The notes: generated from the sequence alone by a model not told the origin. DNA of 6,742 bases from Clostridiales bacterium (GCA_003457065.1 DMJQ01000088.1:483-7224); one strand, 5' to 3'; shown: positions 1 to 6,709, numbered from the stretch's first letter. A program made the numbers and translations.

Positions 1-620
1 TGAATTAAAGATACAGGAACATCATTCGTTTCACAATACTGTTTTATCATCTCAATGTTTTGATAGACATATGGGCACTGCATATCATAATAAATTGTTA
101 GCTCTTTGTTTTCAATTTCTTCGTTTTTAACATTTTGTGCGAACTTTGGCATTGTTCCGTCAAAAGAAAGTGCAAGCAATTCATAACCATTATTGGTAGT
201 ATCAACAACCTCAAAGCCGAACTTCTTCGCAAATGATTGGTCTGAAAGCCAAGATTTTTGTTTCTTTGCTCCGAGCATGCAAATGCCGGATTTGCCCTTT
301 TCTTTGGCATCAGCCAAACAATAATCCATCAGCGATTTTCCATACCCTTTTCCTTTGTAACTACCAGAAACCCATAAGCAATACACATAATAATAGTTGT
401 CACCGGTTATGGGAACCCAAGCTTTTTCAAGAGGAGCATATTCAATAAAAACCGTAGCTTTTGCATTTAGCTTTCTAAAGACATGACCTTCATTTAGCCG
501 CTCTGAAAGCCATTGTCGCTTAGCGTCAATACCTTTATGGGGCTTTTTACTGCGTATTATACAGCATAAATGCTCATCAAGAAGGTTTTCTATTGTTAAG
601 TTTACAAAATCAGTACACAT
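1..620 (-). CDS. GNAT acetyltransferase with YoaP-type C-terminal domain (3' end cut off by the window edge)
   Basis: Reading the minus strand from the ATG at 620-618 gives 206 codons without a stop, so the C-terminus lies outside the window. Residues about 1-150 look like a GNAT N-acetyltransferase, which transfers acetyl from acetyl-CoA to an amine. The fold is suggested by the strand YYYVYCLWVSGSYKG followed by the acetyl-CoA pyrophosphate loop KGKGYGKSL (residues 89-97) and by the late segment FAKKFGFEVVD (130-140). From about residue 155 a second part begins, with LTIYYDMQCPYVYQNIE (174-190). This matches the thioredoxin-like YoaP domain often fused to such GNATs, and C182-P183 is its most notable feature. 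The substrate is unknown. The start is supported by AGGGAGGA at 631-638, 10 bases upstream. The gene lies 69 bases downstream of the PPOX-family gene on the same strand and is probably co-transcribed with it. The YoaP assignment rests on motif resemblance recalled from the family. Confidence 0.85.
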   Translation of the reverse strand, partial: MCTDFVNLTIENLLDEHLCCIIRSKKPHKGIDAKRQWLSERLNEGHVFRKLNAKATVFIEYAPLEKAWVPITGDNYYYVYCLWVSGSYKGKGYGKSLMDYCLADAKEKGKSGICMLGAKKQKSWLSDQSFAKKFGFEVVDTTNNGYELLALSFDGTMPKFAQNVKNEEIENKELTIYYDMQCPYVYQNIEMIKQYCETNDVPVSLI

Positions 621-630
621 ATTTTAATTT

Positions 631-638
631 TCCTCCCT
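631..638 (-). promoter_or_regulatory. Ribosome binding site of the GNAT-YoaP gene
   Basis: The minus strand reads AGGGAGGA, ending 10 bases before the ATG at 620. It fixes the start of a gene that is open at the window edge. No promoter or terminator hairpin was seen in the 69-base gap to the upstream gene, which favours a shared transcript. Confidence 0.75.
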
Positions 639-689
639 TATAAATTCCTGTTCATCTTTGTATATAATTTTCCAAGTTAGAATTTGAAT

Positions 690-1160
690 TCAGTCGATTG
701 TTACAATGTCAAATGTAAATGGAAATTCCTCAGCTTTTCTTTTTTCAAAATCAACATTGTACCCGATATTATCTTTATAAAAGAACCCTTGTTTTAATTC
801 TATTTTTACATAGCACATATTTTCATCCTTTTCATTGTTGTGTGCAAAATACCAGGGATCAAATACTTCAATCAGTTTTTTTCTAATGGAATGATTTTCT
901 TCTAATAGCGGATGCCCTATATTGTAAGCGGTTCCGCTAAAGCGATAAAGTTTATTGCACATTGATACTTCGGGATTTTTTTCAATGTCTTTTACTTTCT
1001 TTGATTTTGCATAAGTGACAACATAAAAAGCACCATTATTATAAAAAGTATCTACAAATCTGACAGACGGAACATTATCATTTGATGTTGCCAAAGCGAA
1101 TTGATAATCCTTTGCGAATAATTCTTCTAAAATATTTAAACTTTTTTCATATGTGGTCAT
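690..1160 (-). CDS. Pyridoxamine 5'-phosphate oxidase-like (PPOX) split-barrel family protein
   Basis: A complete 156-residue soluble protein. Its order of segments is that of the small FMN-binding split-barrel family: an N-terminal helix, then FALATSNDNVPSVRFVD (residues 21-37), YVVTYAKSKKVKDIEKNP (46-63), VSMC (65-68), RFSGTAYNI (73-81) and a closing strand YVKIELKQGFFYKD (117-130). In this family the strand pair around SVRFVD and the following S/K-K segment bind the FMN phosphate; KSKK at 52-55 would fill that role. Members reduce or oxidise diverse small molecules, and sequence alone does not show the substrate. True PdxH (about 200 residues, making pyridoxal phosphate) is unlikely because the protein is short and lacks the usual PdxH C-terminus. 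The ATG is set by AAGGAGGT, 6 bases upstream. It is the first gene of a likely two-gene leftward operon with the GNAT-YoaP gene. Confidence 0.85.
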   Translation of the reverse strand: MTTYEKSLNILEELFAKDYQFALATSNDNVPSVRFVDTFYNNGAFYVVTYAKSKKVKDIEKNPEVSMCNKLYRFSGTAYNIGHPLLEENHSIRKKLIEVFDPWYFAHNNEKDENMCYVKIELKQGFFYKDNIGYNVDFEKRKAEEFPFTFDIVTID

Positions 1161-1166
1161 TTTGAG

Positions 1167-1174
1167 ACCTCCTT
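1167..1174 (-). promoter_or_regulatory. Strong ribosome binding site of the PPOX-family gene
   Basis: The minus strand reads AAGGAGGT, nearly the full complement of the 16S rRNA tail, 6 bases before the ATG at 1160. It confirms the start and suggests efficient translation. Confidence 0.85.
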
Positions 1175-1277
1175 AAAATTCAAACCTGTAGATTGACTTC
1201 ATGCTCACTTATTAGGAAAATTGTTCAGGTTATATTGTTGTCGATAGTTCGCAATCATCCTAAAAATTACCAATATT

Positions 1278-1306
1278 ATAATACCATATGCCTTTGCGTT
1301 ATACAA
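1278..1306 (-). promoter_or_regulatory. Possible sigma-A-type promoter for the leftward PPOX/GNAT pair
   Basis: On the minus strand there is TTGTAT (1306-1301), a 17-base spacer, and TATTAT (1283-1278), which overlaps a perfect TATAAT (1281-1276). The -35 box is poor, matching 3 of 6 consensus positions, while the -10 region is good. The implied leader before the PPOX start is about 110 bases. In AT-rich DNA such matches arise by chance, so this is a proposal. Confidence 0.4.
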
Positions 1307-1535
1307 GGTTATTATGCAAGTATTTATTGATGAATATTGGAAAAAAGAATGCGGCAGTTTTAAATTTATATGTATGCAATTTCAGCTAAGTAGTATTCTT
1401 GCCGAAAGCAGGAAACTTTCGATAATGTTTTGTATTATGTCACTAATTGAAGTATTACCGGCAGTATATTTTTTGACTGATAGATAAATACGGTGGCCTT
1501 ATACAGGTTTTCTAACTTATGATTTAGATTGTATC

Positions 1536-1564
1536 TTTAAATTTAAATGAATTCATGCTATAAT
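1536..1564 (+). promoter_or_regulatory. Likely extended -10 promoter of the recQ-rsmI-DUF554-nhaC run
   Basis: TTTAAA (1536-1541) serves as a moderate -35 box, 4 of 6 to consensus. It is followed by a 17-base spacer and a perfect TATAAT (1559-1564), preceded by TGC to give an extended TGn -10 element. Transcription would start near 1571, about 30 bases before the recQ ATG. Two adjoining palindromes, TTTAAATTTAAA (1536-1547) and ATGAATTCAT (1547-1556), fill the -35 and spacer. They might be operator sites but may simply reflect AT-richness. Confidence 0.6.
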
Positions 1565-1600
1565 TTATTATTAATTAAAATATTAAACAAGGTGTGAACA

Positions 1601-3784
1601 ATGGATAAGGCTGCTGAATTATTGAAAAAATATTACGGATATGATTCCTTCAGGGAAGGGCAAAGGGAAATTATTGAAAATATAATGTCCCACAGGGATG
1701 TGCTTGCGATAATGCCTACGGGCGGCGGAAAATCGCTTTGCTATCAGATACCATCCATGCTCATGGACGGAACCGTAATAGTTATTTCTCCTCTTATTTC
1801 ACTCATGAAAGATCAGGTGGATACATTGAGGCAGATAGGCATACCATCGGCATTTATCAACAGTTCATTGCCATTGGGAGAGCTGAGGCAGATAGTCCGT
1901 GACGCCGGAAACAATAAATACAGGCTTTTGTACGTGGCACCTGAAAGGCTGGAATCAGAAAACTTCATAGAGCTGTTGAAGAATATTAAAATTTCAATGA
2001 TTGCTGTTGATGAAGCTCATTGTGTATCACAGTGGGGGCATGATTTCAGGCCGAGTTATTTAAAAATAAGGAATATAAGAGATTTATCCGATAAAAATCC
2101 CGTGGTTTCTGCATTCACCGCAACAGCAACTCCGGAAGTCAGGGAAGATATAATAAATTTAATAGGATTGACTGAACATTATGAAGTTGTTACCGGCTTT
2201 GACAGGGAAAACCTAAAGTTTGAAGTGGTAAGAATTAATAAAAAGTTTCAATACGTATTAAAGTACGCAAAGGAGCATAAGGGTAAATCCGGCATAATTT
2301 ACAGCCTTACCAGAAAATTAACCGATGAAGTGTGCGGGAGGCTTATAAACGAAGGTTTTAAAGCCGTCAAATACCATGCCGGGCTGAGCGACATGGAAAG
2401 AAGACAGAATCAGGATGATTTTCTGTATGACAATGCGGATATTATGGTCGCAACCAATGCTTTCGGCATGGGCATCGACAAACTGGACATAAGATATGTA
2501 ATTCATTACAACATGCCTAAAAATATTGAATCATACTACCAGGAGGCCGGCAGGGCAGGACGTGACGGCGAGCCTTCCGAATGTATTCTTCTCTTCAGTC
2601 CTCAGGACATTGTAATGAATAATTTCCTTATAGACAACAGCTACGGTGAAGATTCTTTAAAATCAAACGAATATGCAAAACTGCGAGATATGGTCAATTA
2701 CTGCAATACAGACAAATGCCTGAGAAAGCATCTTATAAGCTATTTTGATTCCGGTTATAATAAGGAAAATTGCAATAACTGCGGTAATTGTCTGAGTGAT
2801 ATTGAAAGTAGGGATATAACTGTTGAAACCCAGAAAATATTGTCGTGCATTTACAGAATGGGGGCAAGGTTTGGCGGCAATGTGGTAATAGATGTGTTGA
2901 AAGGAAGCAACAGTAAAAAAATAAGGTCATTGAATTTTCATAAGCTGAGCACGTACGGAATTATGAAAGAATATGACAGAGACACATTAAAGGAAATAAT
3001 ATCATATTTAATATCAGAAAATTATATTGCTGTTGTGGGAGATAAGTATCCGGTACTGAACATATCTGCGTCGGGCTATGATGTTTTGCGGGGAAGGCAG
3101 ACGGTTACTATAAGAAAATTGCTTTCCAAAAAGACAGAGGCAGATAAGAATGTTACGGCTTACAACAGGGATCTGTTTGAAATATTGAGGAGCTTGCGAA
3201 AGGAAACAGCAGACAGCTTGAGAGTGCCGCCGTTTGTTGTGTTTTCGGATGCTTCGCTGAGGGACATGTGCGTCAGATATCCGATGAACAAGGAAGAATT
3301 TCTTAAAATATACGGGGCAGGTGAGGTGAAGACAGAAAGATACGGCGGCAAATTTATGGATGCCATCATAGATTATGTGCACGATAACAACATAAATACG
3401 GAAGATATTAAAATTCAAGCATCATCCGAAACTTCGGATGAAGCTTCAGGTAAAAGCTCCGGCACTTCCAAAACGGAGGATACCAGGACCGTAAGCTATA
3501 ATCTGTACAAAGAAGGAAAAAATATTGATGAAATAGCAAAACAGAGAGGCCTGTCACCAATTACAGTGGAAGGACACCTTGTATATTGTGCCAGACTTGG
3601 ATACGAGATTAACTACCGTGATTTTGTCTCTGAAGATAAGGAGAAGCTGATAATAGAAGCCTACGATAAAATAGGCGGAGATAAGCTAAAACCGATTAAA
3701 GAAACGCTGCCTGACGAAATAACATATACCGAAATAAAATTTGCTCTGTGCAGGGCAGATACAGCAGGAGAAAAAAATGAGTAA
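1601..3784 (+). CDS. recQ: ATP-dependent DNA helicase RecQ with HRDC and C-terminal HTH_40-type domain
   Basis: A 3'-to-5' superfamily 2 DNA helicase for recombination and replication-fork repair in the cytoplasm, 727 residues long. The N-terminal core shows motif 0 (FREGQREII, 17-25), Walker A (PTGGGKS, 39-45; K44), motif Ia (SPLISLMKDQ, 63-72), DEAH box (137-140) joined to the RecQ aromatic-rich loop CVSQWGHDFRP (141-151), motif III (AFTATATP, 171-178), motif V (VATNAFGMGIDK, 283-294) and motif VI (QEAGRAGRDG, 314-323, with the arginine finger region). The zinc site is C373, C391, C394 and C397. A winged-helix RQC region follows (about 405-510), then HRDC (about 521-598). A Ser/Thr/Glu-rich linker (605-628) leads to a helix-turn-helix extension (629-718), resembling HTH_40 (helicase C-terminal), which E. 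coli RecQ (about 610 residues) lacks. All catalytic motifs are intact. The start has AAGGTG 6 bases upstream. The last 8 bases overlap rsmI. Confidence 0.97.
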   Translation: MDKAAELLKKYYGYDSFREGQREIIENIMSHRDVLAIMPTGGGKSLCYQIPSMLMDGTVIVISPLISLMKDQVDTLRQIGIPSAFINSSLPLGELRQIVRDAGNNKYRLLYVAPERLESENFIELLKNIKISMIAVDEAHCVSQWGHDFRPSYLKIRNIRDLSDKNPVVSAFTATATPEVREDIINLIGLTEHYEVVTGFDRENLKFEVVRINKKFQYVLKYAKEHKGKSGIIYSLTRKLTDEVCGRLINEGFKAVKYHAGLSDMERRQNQDDFLYDNADIMVATNAFGMGIDKLDIRYVIHYNMPKNIESYYQEAGRAGRDGEPSECILLFSPQDIVMNNFLIDNSYGEDSLKSNEYAKLRDMVNYCNTDKCLRKHLISYFDSGYNKENCNNCGNCLSDIESRDITVETQKILSCIYRMGARFGGNVVIDVLKGSNSKKIRSLNFHKLSTYGIMKEYDRDTLKEIISYLISENYIAVVGDKYPVLNISASGYDVLRGRQTVTIRKLLSKKTEADKNVTAYNRDLFEILRSLRKETADSLRVPPFVVFSDASLRDMCVRYPMNKEEFLKIYGAGEVKTERYGGKFMDAIIDYVHDNNINTEDIKIQASSETSDEASGKSSGTSKTEDTRTVSYNLYKEGKNIDEIAKQRGLSPITVEGHLVYCARLGYEINYRDFVSEDKEKLIIEAYDKIGGDKLKPIKETLPDEITYTEIKFALCRADTAGEKNE
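3422..3441. repeat. Inverted repeat inside recQ, in the linker before the HTH domain
   Basis: TCATCCGAA (3422-3430) and its reverse complement TTCGGATGA (3433-3441) are separated by only AC. It falls in codons for the Ser/Thr/Glu-rich linker between the HRDC and C-terminal HTH domains. In mRNA the inner pairs must open, leaving about a 7-base-pair stem with a 6-base loop. There is no U-tract, so it is not a terminator. It may be chance in a repetitive linker. Confidence 0.8.
3766..3770 (+). promoter_or_regulatory. Ribosome binding site that decides the rsmI start
   Basis: AGGAG lies inside the recQ 3' end, 6 bases before the ATG at 3777. It selects this ATG over the in-frame upstream ATG at 3741, which would add 12 residues (MLCAGQIQQEKK) that are foreign to the family. 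The arrangement suggests translational coupling with recQ. Confidence 0.85.
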
Positions 3785-4640
3785 ATTATTTATTGTACCA
3801 ACACCCATAGGAAATTTAAGTGATATGACCGACAGGGCTGTGGAAACTTTAAGGGAAAGTGATTTTATTTTAGCCGAAGATACAAGGCATTCGCAAAAGC
3901 TTTTGAATCATTTCGACATAAAGAAGCATCTTATTTCATACCATAAATATAATGAAAAAAGCAGAAGCGAAGAAATTATAGCTGAGATACTTGAAGATGA
4001 CAAAAATGTTGCGCTGGTAACTGACGCAGGGACGCCGTGCATATCCGATCCGGGCTATGAGCTTGTGAGAAGGGCAAGAGAAGCGGGGATTGAAGTGATA
4101 GGGCTTGCCGGTGCATCAGCTGTTACCGTGGCTCTTTCCGTGGCGGGAATTGATACATATCAATTTGCCTTTTACGGATTTTTGCCGAGAAAGAAAAGTG
4201 AGCTGGATGAAGCATTGCAAAAAATCAAGGGTAATGTAATAAAAACATTTGTGCTTTATGAATCCCCGAAAAGAATAATCGGCTTGATTGAAACCATAAA
4301 GGGACATATGCCGAATGCGGACATGTGCGTGTGCAAGGAACTTACCAAGCTTCACGAGAACACGTTTTACGGCACCATTGATTCTGTCATGGAGCAGCTG
4401 AACAGCCACGAAGATGTTGAAAGAGGGGAGTACGTCATTGTTGGCTACAATAATGATTATGAAGAAAAAGAAGAAAACAGCGCACAAGTGAGCCTCCACG
4501 GAATATTATTTGACAAATTAATTCATAAAGATTATTCTTTAAAAGAAGCGGTCAGTGAAATTACAGAAGAAGGGCTTGCTTCTAAGAACGAAGCGTACAA
4601 AGCTTCTTTGGAAATTAAAAAATTTATTGAGAATTATTGA
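3777..4640 (+). CDS. rsmI: 16S rRNA (cytidine1402-2'-O)-methyltransferase RsmI
   Basis: Uses S-adenosylmethionine to methylate the 2'-hydroxyl of C1402 in 16S rRNA, near the ribosomal P site, where it supports decoding fidelity. The 287-residue product shows the tetrapyrrole-methylase-like (class III) fold signatures of the family: KLFIVPTPIGNLSDMT (3-18), AEDTRHSQKLLNHF (33-46), VTDAGTPCISDPGYELV (81-97), FYGFLPRKKSE (132-142), LYESPKRI (160-167) and CKELTKLHENTFYGT (186-200). A C-terminal helical part (about 239-285) fits the small RsmI HTH domain. Length is normal for the family. One small departure is GLAGASAV (109-116), where relatives usually have a proline before the glycine (PLPGxxA). 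In many Firmicutes rsmI sits in the yabA/yabB neighbourhood; here it follows recQ instead, overlapping it by 8 bases. The DUF554 gene starts 8 bases after its stop. A start at 3741 is possible but less likely. Confidence 0.96.
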   Translation: MSKLFIVPTPIGNLSDMTDRAVETLRESDFILAEDTRHSQKLLNHFDIKKHLISYHKYNEKSRSEEIIAEILEDDKNVALVTDAGTPCISDPGYELVRRAREAGIEVIGLAGASAVTVALSVAGIDTYQFAFYGFLPRKKSELDEALQKIKGNVIKTFVLYESPKRIIGLIETIKGHMPNADMCVCKELTKLHENTFYGTIDSVMEQLNSHEDVERGEYVIVGYNNDYEEKEENSAQVSLHGILFDKLIHKDYSLKEAVSEITEEGLASKNEAYKASLEIKKFIENY

Positions 4641-4648
4641 GAGGAATT

Positions 4649-5323
4649 ATGTTAGGGACGATTGTAAATTCATTGGCGGTAGTAATAGGCGGAATGATAG
4701 GTGTTTTTTTCAGGAATGTGATACCGGAAAAACTTTCGGATTCGCTGCTAAAAGCATCAGGACTGGCGGTTATTGTAGTTGGTATCAAATTAATTTTAGC
4801 GGGCGATAATCTTACTCTTTTGATCATATCCATAATTATCGGGACGGTGGTAGGAGAGCTTATAAATATTGAAGGAAGGCTGGACAACTTCGGAGCGCTG
4901 GTCGAAAGCAAGATAAAAAACAAGCAGAGCAATGTAGCTCTGGGTTTTGTAACCTGCACACTGATTTATTGCGTGGGATCCATGGCAATAGTCGGCTCAA
5001 TTCAGAGCGGATTGTCCGGCAATCATGAAATATTATTTTCTAAAGCCCTTCTTGACGGGATAGTGTCGGTATCAATGGCAGTATCCATGGGAATCGGTGT
5101 TGTTTTTTCCAGCATAAGCATATTAATTTATCAAGGTACCATAACCCTGCTTGCCGGGTTTATGCAGTCGCTGTTAAGCGATGTTGTTGTTAATGAAATG
5201 ACTGCCGTAGGCGGTGTACTGATTATGGCTATCGGTCTTAACTTCCTTGAGATTAAACGAATAAAGGTAGGAAACATGCTTCCGGCAATATTCCTGCCGA
5301 TACTATATTACTTGTTTTTTTAA
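4649..5323 (+). CDS. DUF554 (YqgA/YdfK-type) integral membrane protein
   Basis: A 224-residue, very hydrophobic protein of the DUF554 family, an inner-membrane family of unknown biochemical function. The start MLGTIVNSLAVVIGGMIG is typical of the family. Other recognisable parts are GTVVGELINIEGRLDNFG (65-82) and CTLIYCVGSMAIVGSIQSG (103-121), then GVLIMAIGLNFLEIKRIKVGNMLPA (from 189). Membrane segments are likely at about 2-20, 36-51, 55-70, 99-119, 136-160, 184-200 and 208-223, with a possible further one near 163-177. An in-frame TTG at 4637 would add four residues (MRGI), but it lies before the ribosome binding site GAGAGGA (4639-4645), so ATG 4649 is preferred. The gap to that site is short (3-4 bases). 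The gene sits 8 bases after rsmI and 12 before the NhaC-type gene, which suggests co-translation and a possible link to ion or solute transport. Confidence 0.92.
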   Translation: MLGTIVNSLAVVIGGMIGVFFRNVIPEKLSDSLLKASGLAVIVVGIKLILAGDNLTLLIISIIIGTVVGELINIEGRLDNFGALVESKIKNKQSNVALGFVTCTLIYCVGSMAIVGSIQSGLSGNHEILFSKALLDGIVSVSMAVSMGIGVVFSSISILIYQGTITLLAGFMQSLLSDVVVNEMTAVGGVLIMAIGLNFLEIKRIKVGNMLPAIFLPILYYLFF

Positions 5324-5325
5324 TT

Positions 5326-5331
5326 GAGGTG
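5326..5331 (+). promoter_or_regulatory. Ribosome binding site that decides a GTG start for the NhaC-type gene
   Basis: GAGGTG begins three bases after the DUF554 stop and ends 4 bases before GTG at 5336. An in-frame TTG at 5324 overlaps this site and would add only MRCN, so GTG is the better start. Confidence 0.7.
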
Positions 5332-5335
5332 TAAC

Positions 5336-6709
5336 GTGAATAATAAAAAAACAGCACTTAATCCGATTGCAATAATGATAATAAGTCTTGGCTTCATAAT
5401 CGGTTCGATAATTTTATCAATTCCTTTGTACATAGGTTTTCTTGCCGGAATAATCTTTACTTCGGCAGTACTTGTTAAAAGCGGGTATGAACCGTCTGAT
5501 TTATTGAAAACAATAGTGAATTCGGTGCTTGAAATTAAAAATTTAATTGTTGTAATATTATTTATAGGTGCGACAACATCTATATGGCTTTCCTCGGGAG
5601 TTGTTCCCACGATTATGTACTACGGATTTACATACATGGAGGGCGTTAATTTTTTGTTTGCGGCATTTTTAATAATGTCAGTTGTTTCTTTGTTTATGGG
5701 TACTGCGGTAGGTACTATGAGCACAGTTGGAATTTCTCTCAGCGGAATAGGGATGGGACTTGGAATTCCTCAAAGCCTGGTTGTGGGAATGCTTGTGTCG
5801 GGAGCATTTGTGGCGGATAAGGTTTCTCCGCTGTCAGGTCTTGTAAATCTGCTGATGACAACCAACAACAAAAGCTATAAGGAAATTTTCAGGAGCATAC
5901 TCATAACTCTGATACCTACAATAATTGTAACGTCAGTAATTTATTACATAGTAGGCATAAACTACACATCGGGAGATTACAGCAAGCTGCTTCTGTACAA
6001 GGAAGCCATAGCTTCAGGCTTTAACACATCTCCGCTTTTGCTGATACTTCCGGTAATAATTTTAGGTTTATCAATTGCAGGATTAAATTCTATAATTACT
6101 TTTTTAATAGGAATAGGTGTAGGCTCCGTACTGAGTATTGTTTTTCAGGGAGCAACAATTAAAAGCGTCGTTAACTCAATTTTTTTCGGATACAAGGGAA
6201 ACACACCTTCAGCCGAATTAAACAAGCTGCTGGTAAGCGGAGGAATGGTTTCAATGATTGAAGCGATTTTAATAGTGATCACGGCTCTGGCGCTGGTTCA
6301 GCTGTTTGAAAAAGGAAATATACTGATGCCTTTGATGGAGAAGCTGGTTAACGGAATAAATACGAAAATGACCTTGATCTGGCGAACGGGACTGATGAGC
6401 ACCCTGCTGACCATGGCAACATGCGATCAGACTGCGGGAATAATACTTCCTGGAAAGGTTCTGCAAAATAAATACAGGGAACTGGATTTGGACACAGCTG
6501 TTTTGGCACGAGCTGTTTCAGATACAGGAATAATTGTTGCACCGCTTATGCCGTGGAACATAAATTCATTTCTTATTAAGCCGATCATGGGCATAACTGC
6601 GGCACAGTATGCCCCCTATGCGGTGTTGTGCTATGTATGTCCCGTTGTAAGCATGCTGATTTCATATATATTGTACGGAAAGCCTGAAAAACAGAGAATA
6701 AGGCAGTAA
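5336..6709 (+). CDS. NhaC-family Na+/H+ antiporter-like transporter
   Basis: A 457-residue multi-spanning inner-membrane protein of the NhaC family, within the ion transporter superfamily. Relatives exchange sodium for protons, or couple sodium or protons to organic acids (the MleN malate/lactate type) or amino acids. Family landmarks are GATTSIWLSSGVVPTIMYYG (78-97), GTAVGTMSTVGISLSGIGMG (from 122), SGAFVADKVSPLSG (155-168), TCDQTAGIILPGKVLQNKY (362-380) and ARAVSDTGIIVAPLMPWN (391-408). About eleven hydrophobic stretches span the protein, and both halves have the expected order, so it is full length. The signature differs from classical NhaC: GDKMSPLSDTTN of the family reads ADKVSPLSGLVN here (160-171), losing the conserved Asp-Thr pair, and GSSW near 122 reads GTAV. 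The substrate may therefore not be Na+/H+ alone. Start GTG is supported by GAGGTG. It is the last gene of the run; an A-tract and palindrome follow. Confidence 0.9.
   Translation: MNNKKTALNPIAIMIISLGFIIGSIILSIPLYIGFLAGIIFTSAVLVKSGYEPSDLLKTIVNSVLEIKNLIVVILFIGATTSIWLSSGVVPTIMYYGFTYMEGVNFLFAAFLIMSVVSLFMGTAVGTMSTVGISLSGIGMGLGIPQSLVVGMLVSGAFVADKVSPLSGLVNLLMTTNNKSYKEIFRSILITLIPTIIVTSVIYYIVGINYTSGDYSKLLLYKEAIASGFNTSPLLLILPVIILGLSIAGLNSIITFLIGIGVGSVLSIVFQGATIKSVVNSIFFGYKGNTPSAELNKLLVSGGMVSMIEAILIVITALALVQLFEKGNILMPLMEKLVNGINTKMTLIWRTGLMSTLLTMATCDQTAGIILPGKVLQNKYRELDLDTAVLARAVSDTGIIVAPLMPWNINSFLIKPIMGITAAQYAPYAVLCYVCPVVSMLISYILYGKPEKQRIRQ

Larger units (their letters stand above)
1175..1600. other. 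Divergent intergenic region, 426 bases, no certain gene
   Basis: The stretch is AT-rich and separates the leftward PPOX/GNAT pair from the rightward recQ run. It holds a candidate promoter for each direction. A weak hairpin, CGAAAG (1403-1408) with CTTTCG (1416-1421) and a 7-base loop, has no U-tract and matches no riboswitch known to me. A 57-codon open frame on the plus strand (1314-1487, ATG to TAA) would give a peptide starting MQVFIDEYWKKECG. It has only AAGG as a possible ribosome binding site, overlaps the proposed leftward promoter, and resembles no family I know, so it is not called as a gene. No tRNA, insertion sequence or repeat array was seen. Confidence 0.6.

Noticed and set aside
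98..310. 70-residue open frame on the minus strand
   Set aside because: It lies in a different frame within the GNAT-YoaP gene, has no ribosome binding site, and its product is basic and of low information; the GNAT frame carries recognisable motifs.
233..448. 71-residue open frame on the plus strand
   Set aside because: It is antisense to the GNAT acetyl-CoA loop region and has no family resemblance.
1403..1421. Hairpin CGAAAG/CTTTCG in the intergenic region as a riboswitch or terminator
   Set aside because: The stem is only six base pairs, with no U-tract and no conserved riboswitch core that I recognise.
3014..3418. 134-residue minus-strand open frame opposite recQ
   Set aside because: It is an antisense shadow of the RQC/HRDC coding region. 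The product is rich in His, Phe and Ser as expected from reverse reading, and no start signal was seen.
3741..3776. Upstream ATG extension of rsmI
   Set aside because: The extra 12 residues are not family-like, and the AGGAG site points to ATG 3777.
4116..4499. 127-residue minus-strand open frame opposite rsmI
   Set aside because: It is an antisense shadow of a well-supported rsmI; its Phe/Ile run mirrors the Glu/Lys codons of rsmI.
4624..4959. 111-residue minus-strand frame and an 84-residue plus-strand frame (4555-4809) around the rsmI/DUF554 junction
   Set aside because: Both overlap clear genes in other frames and lack motifs or ribosome binding sites.
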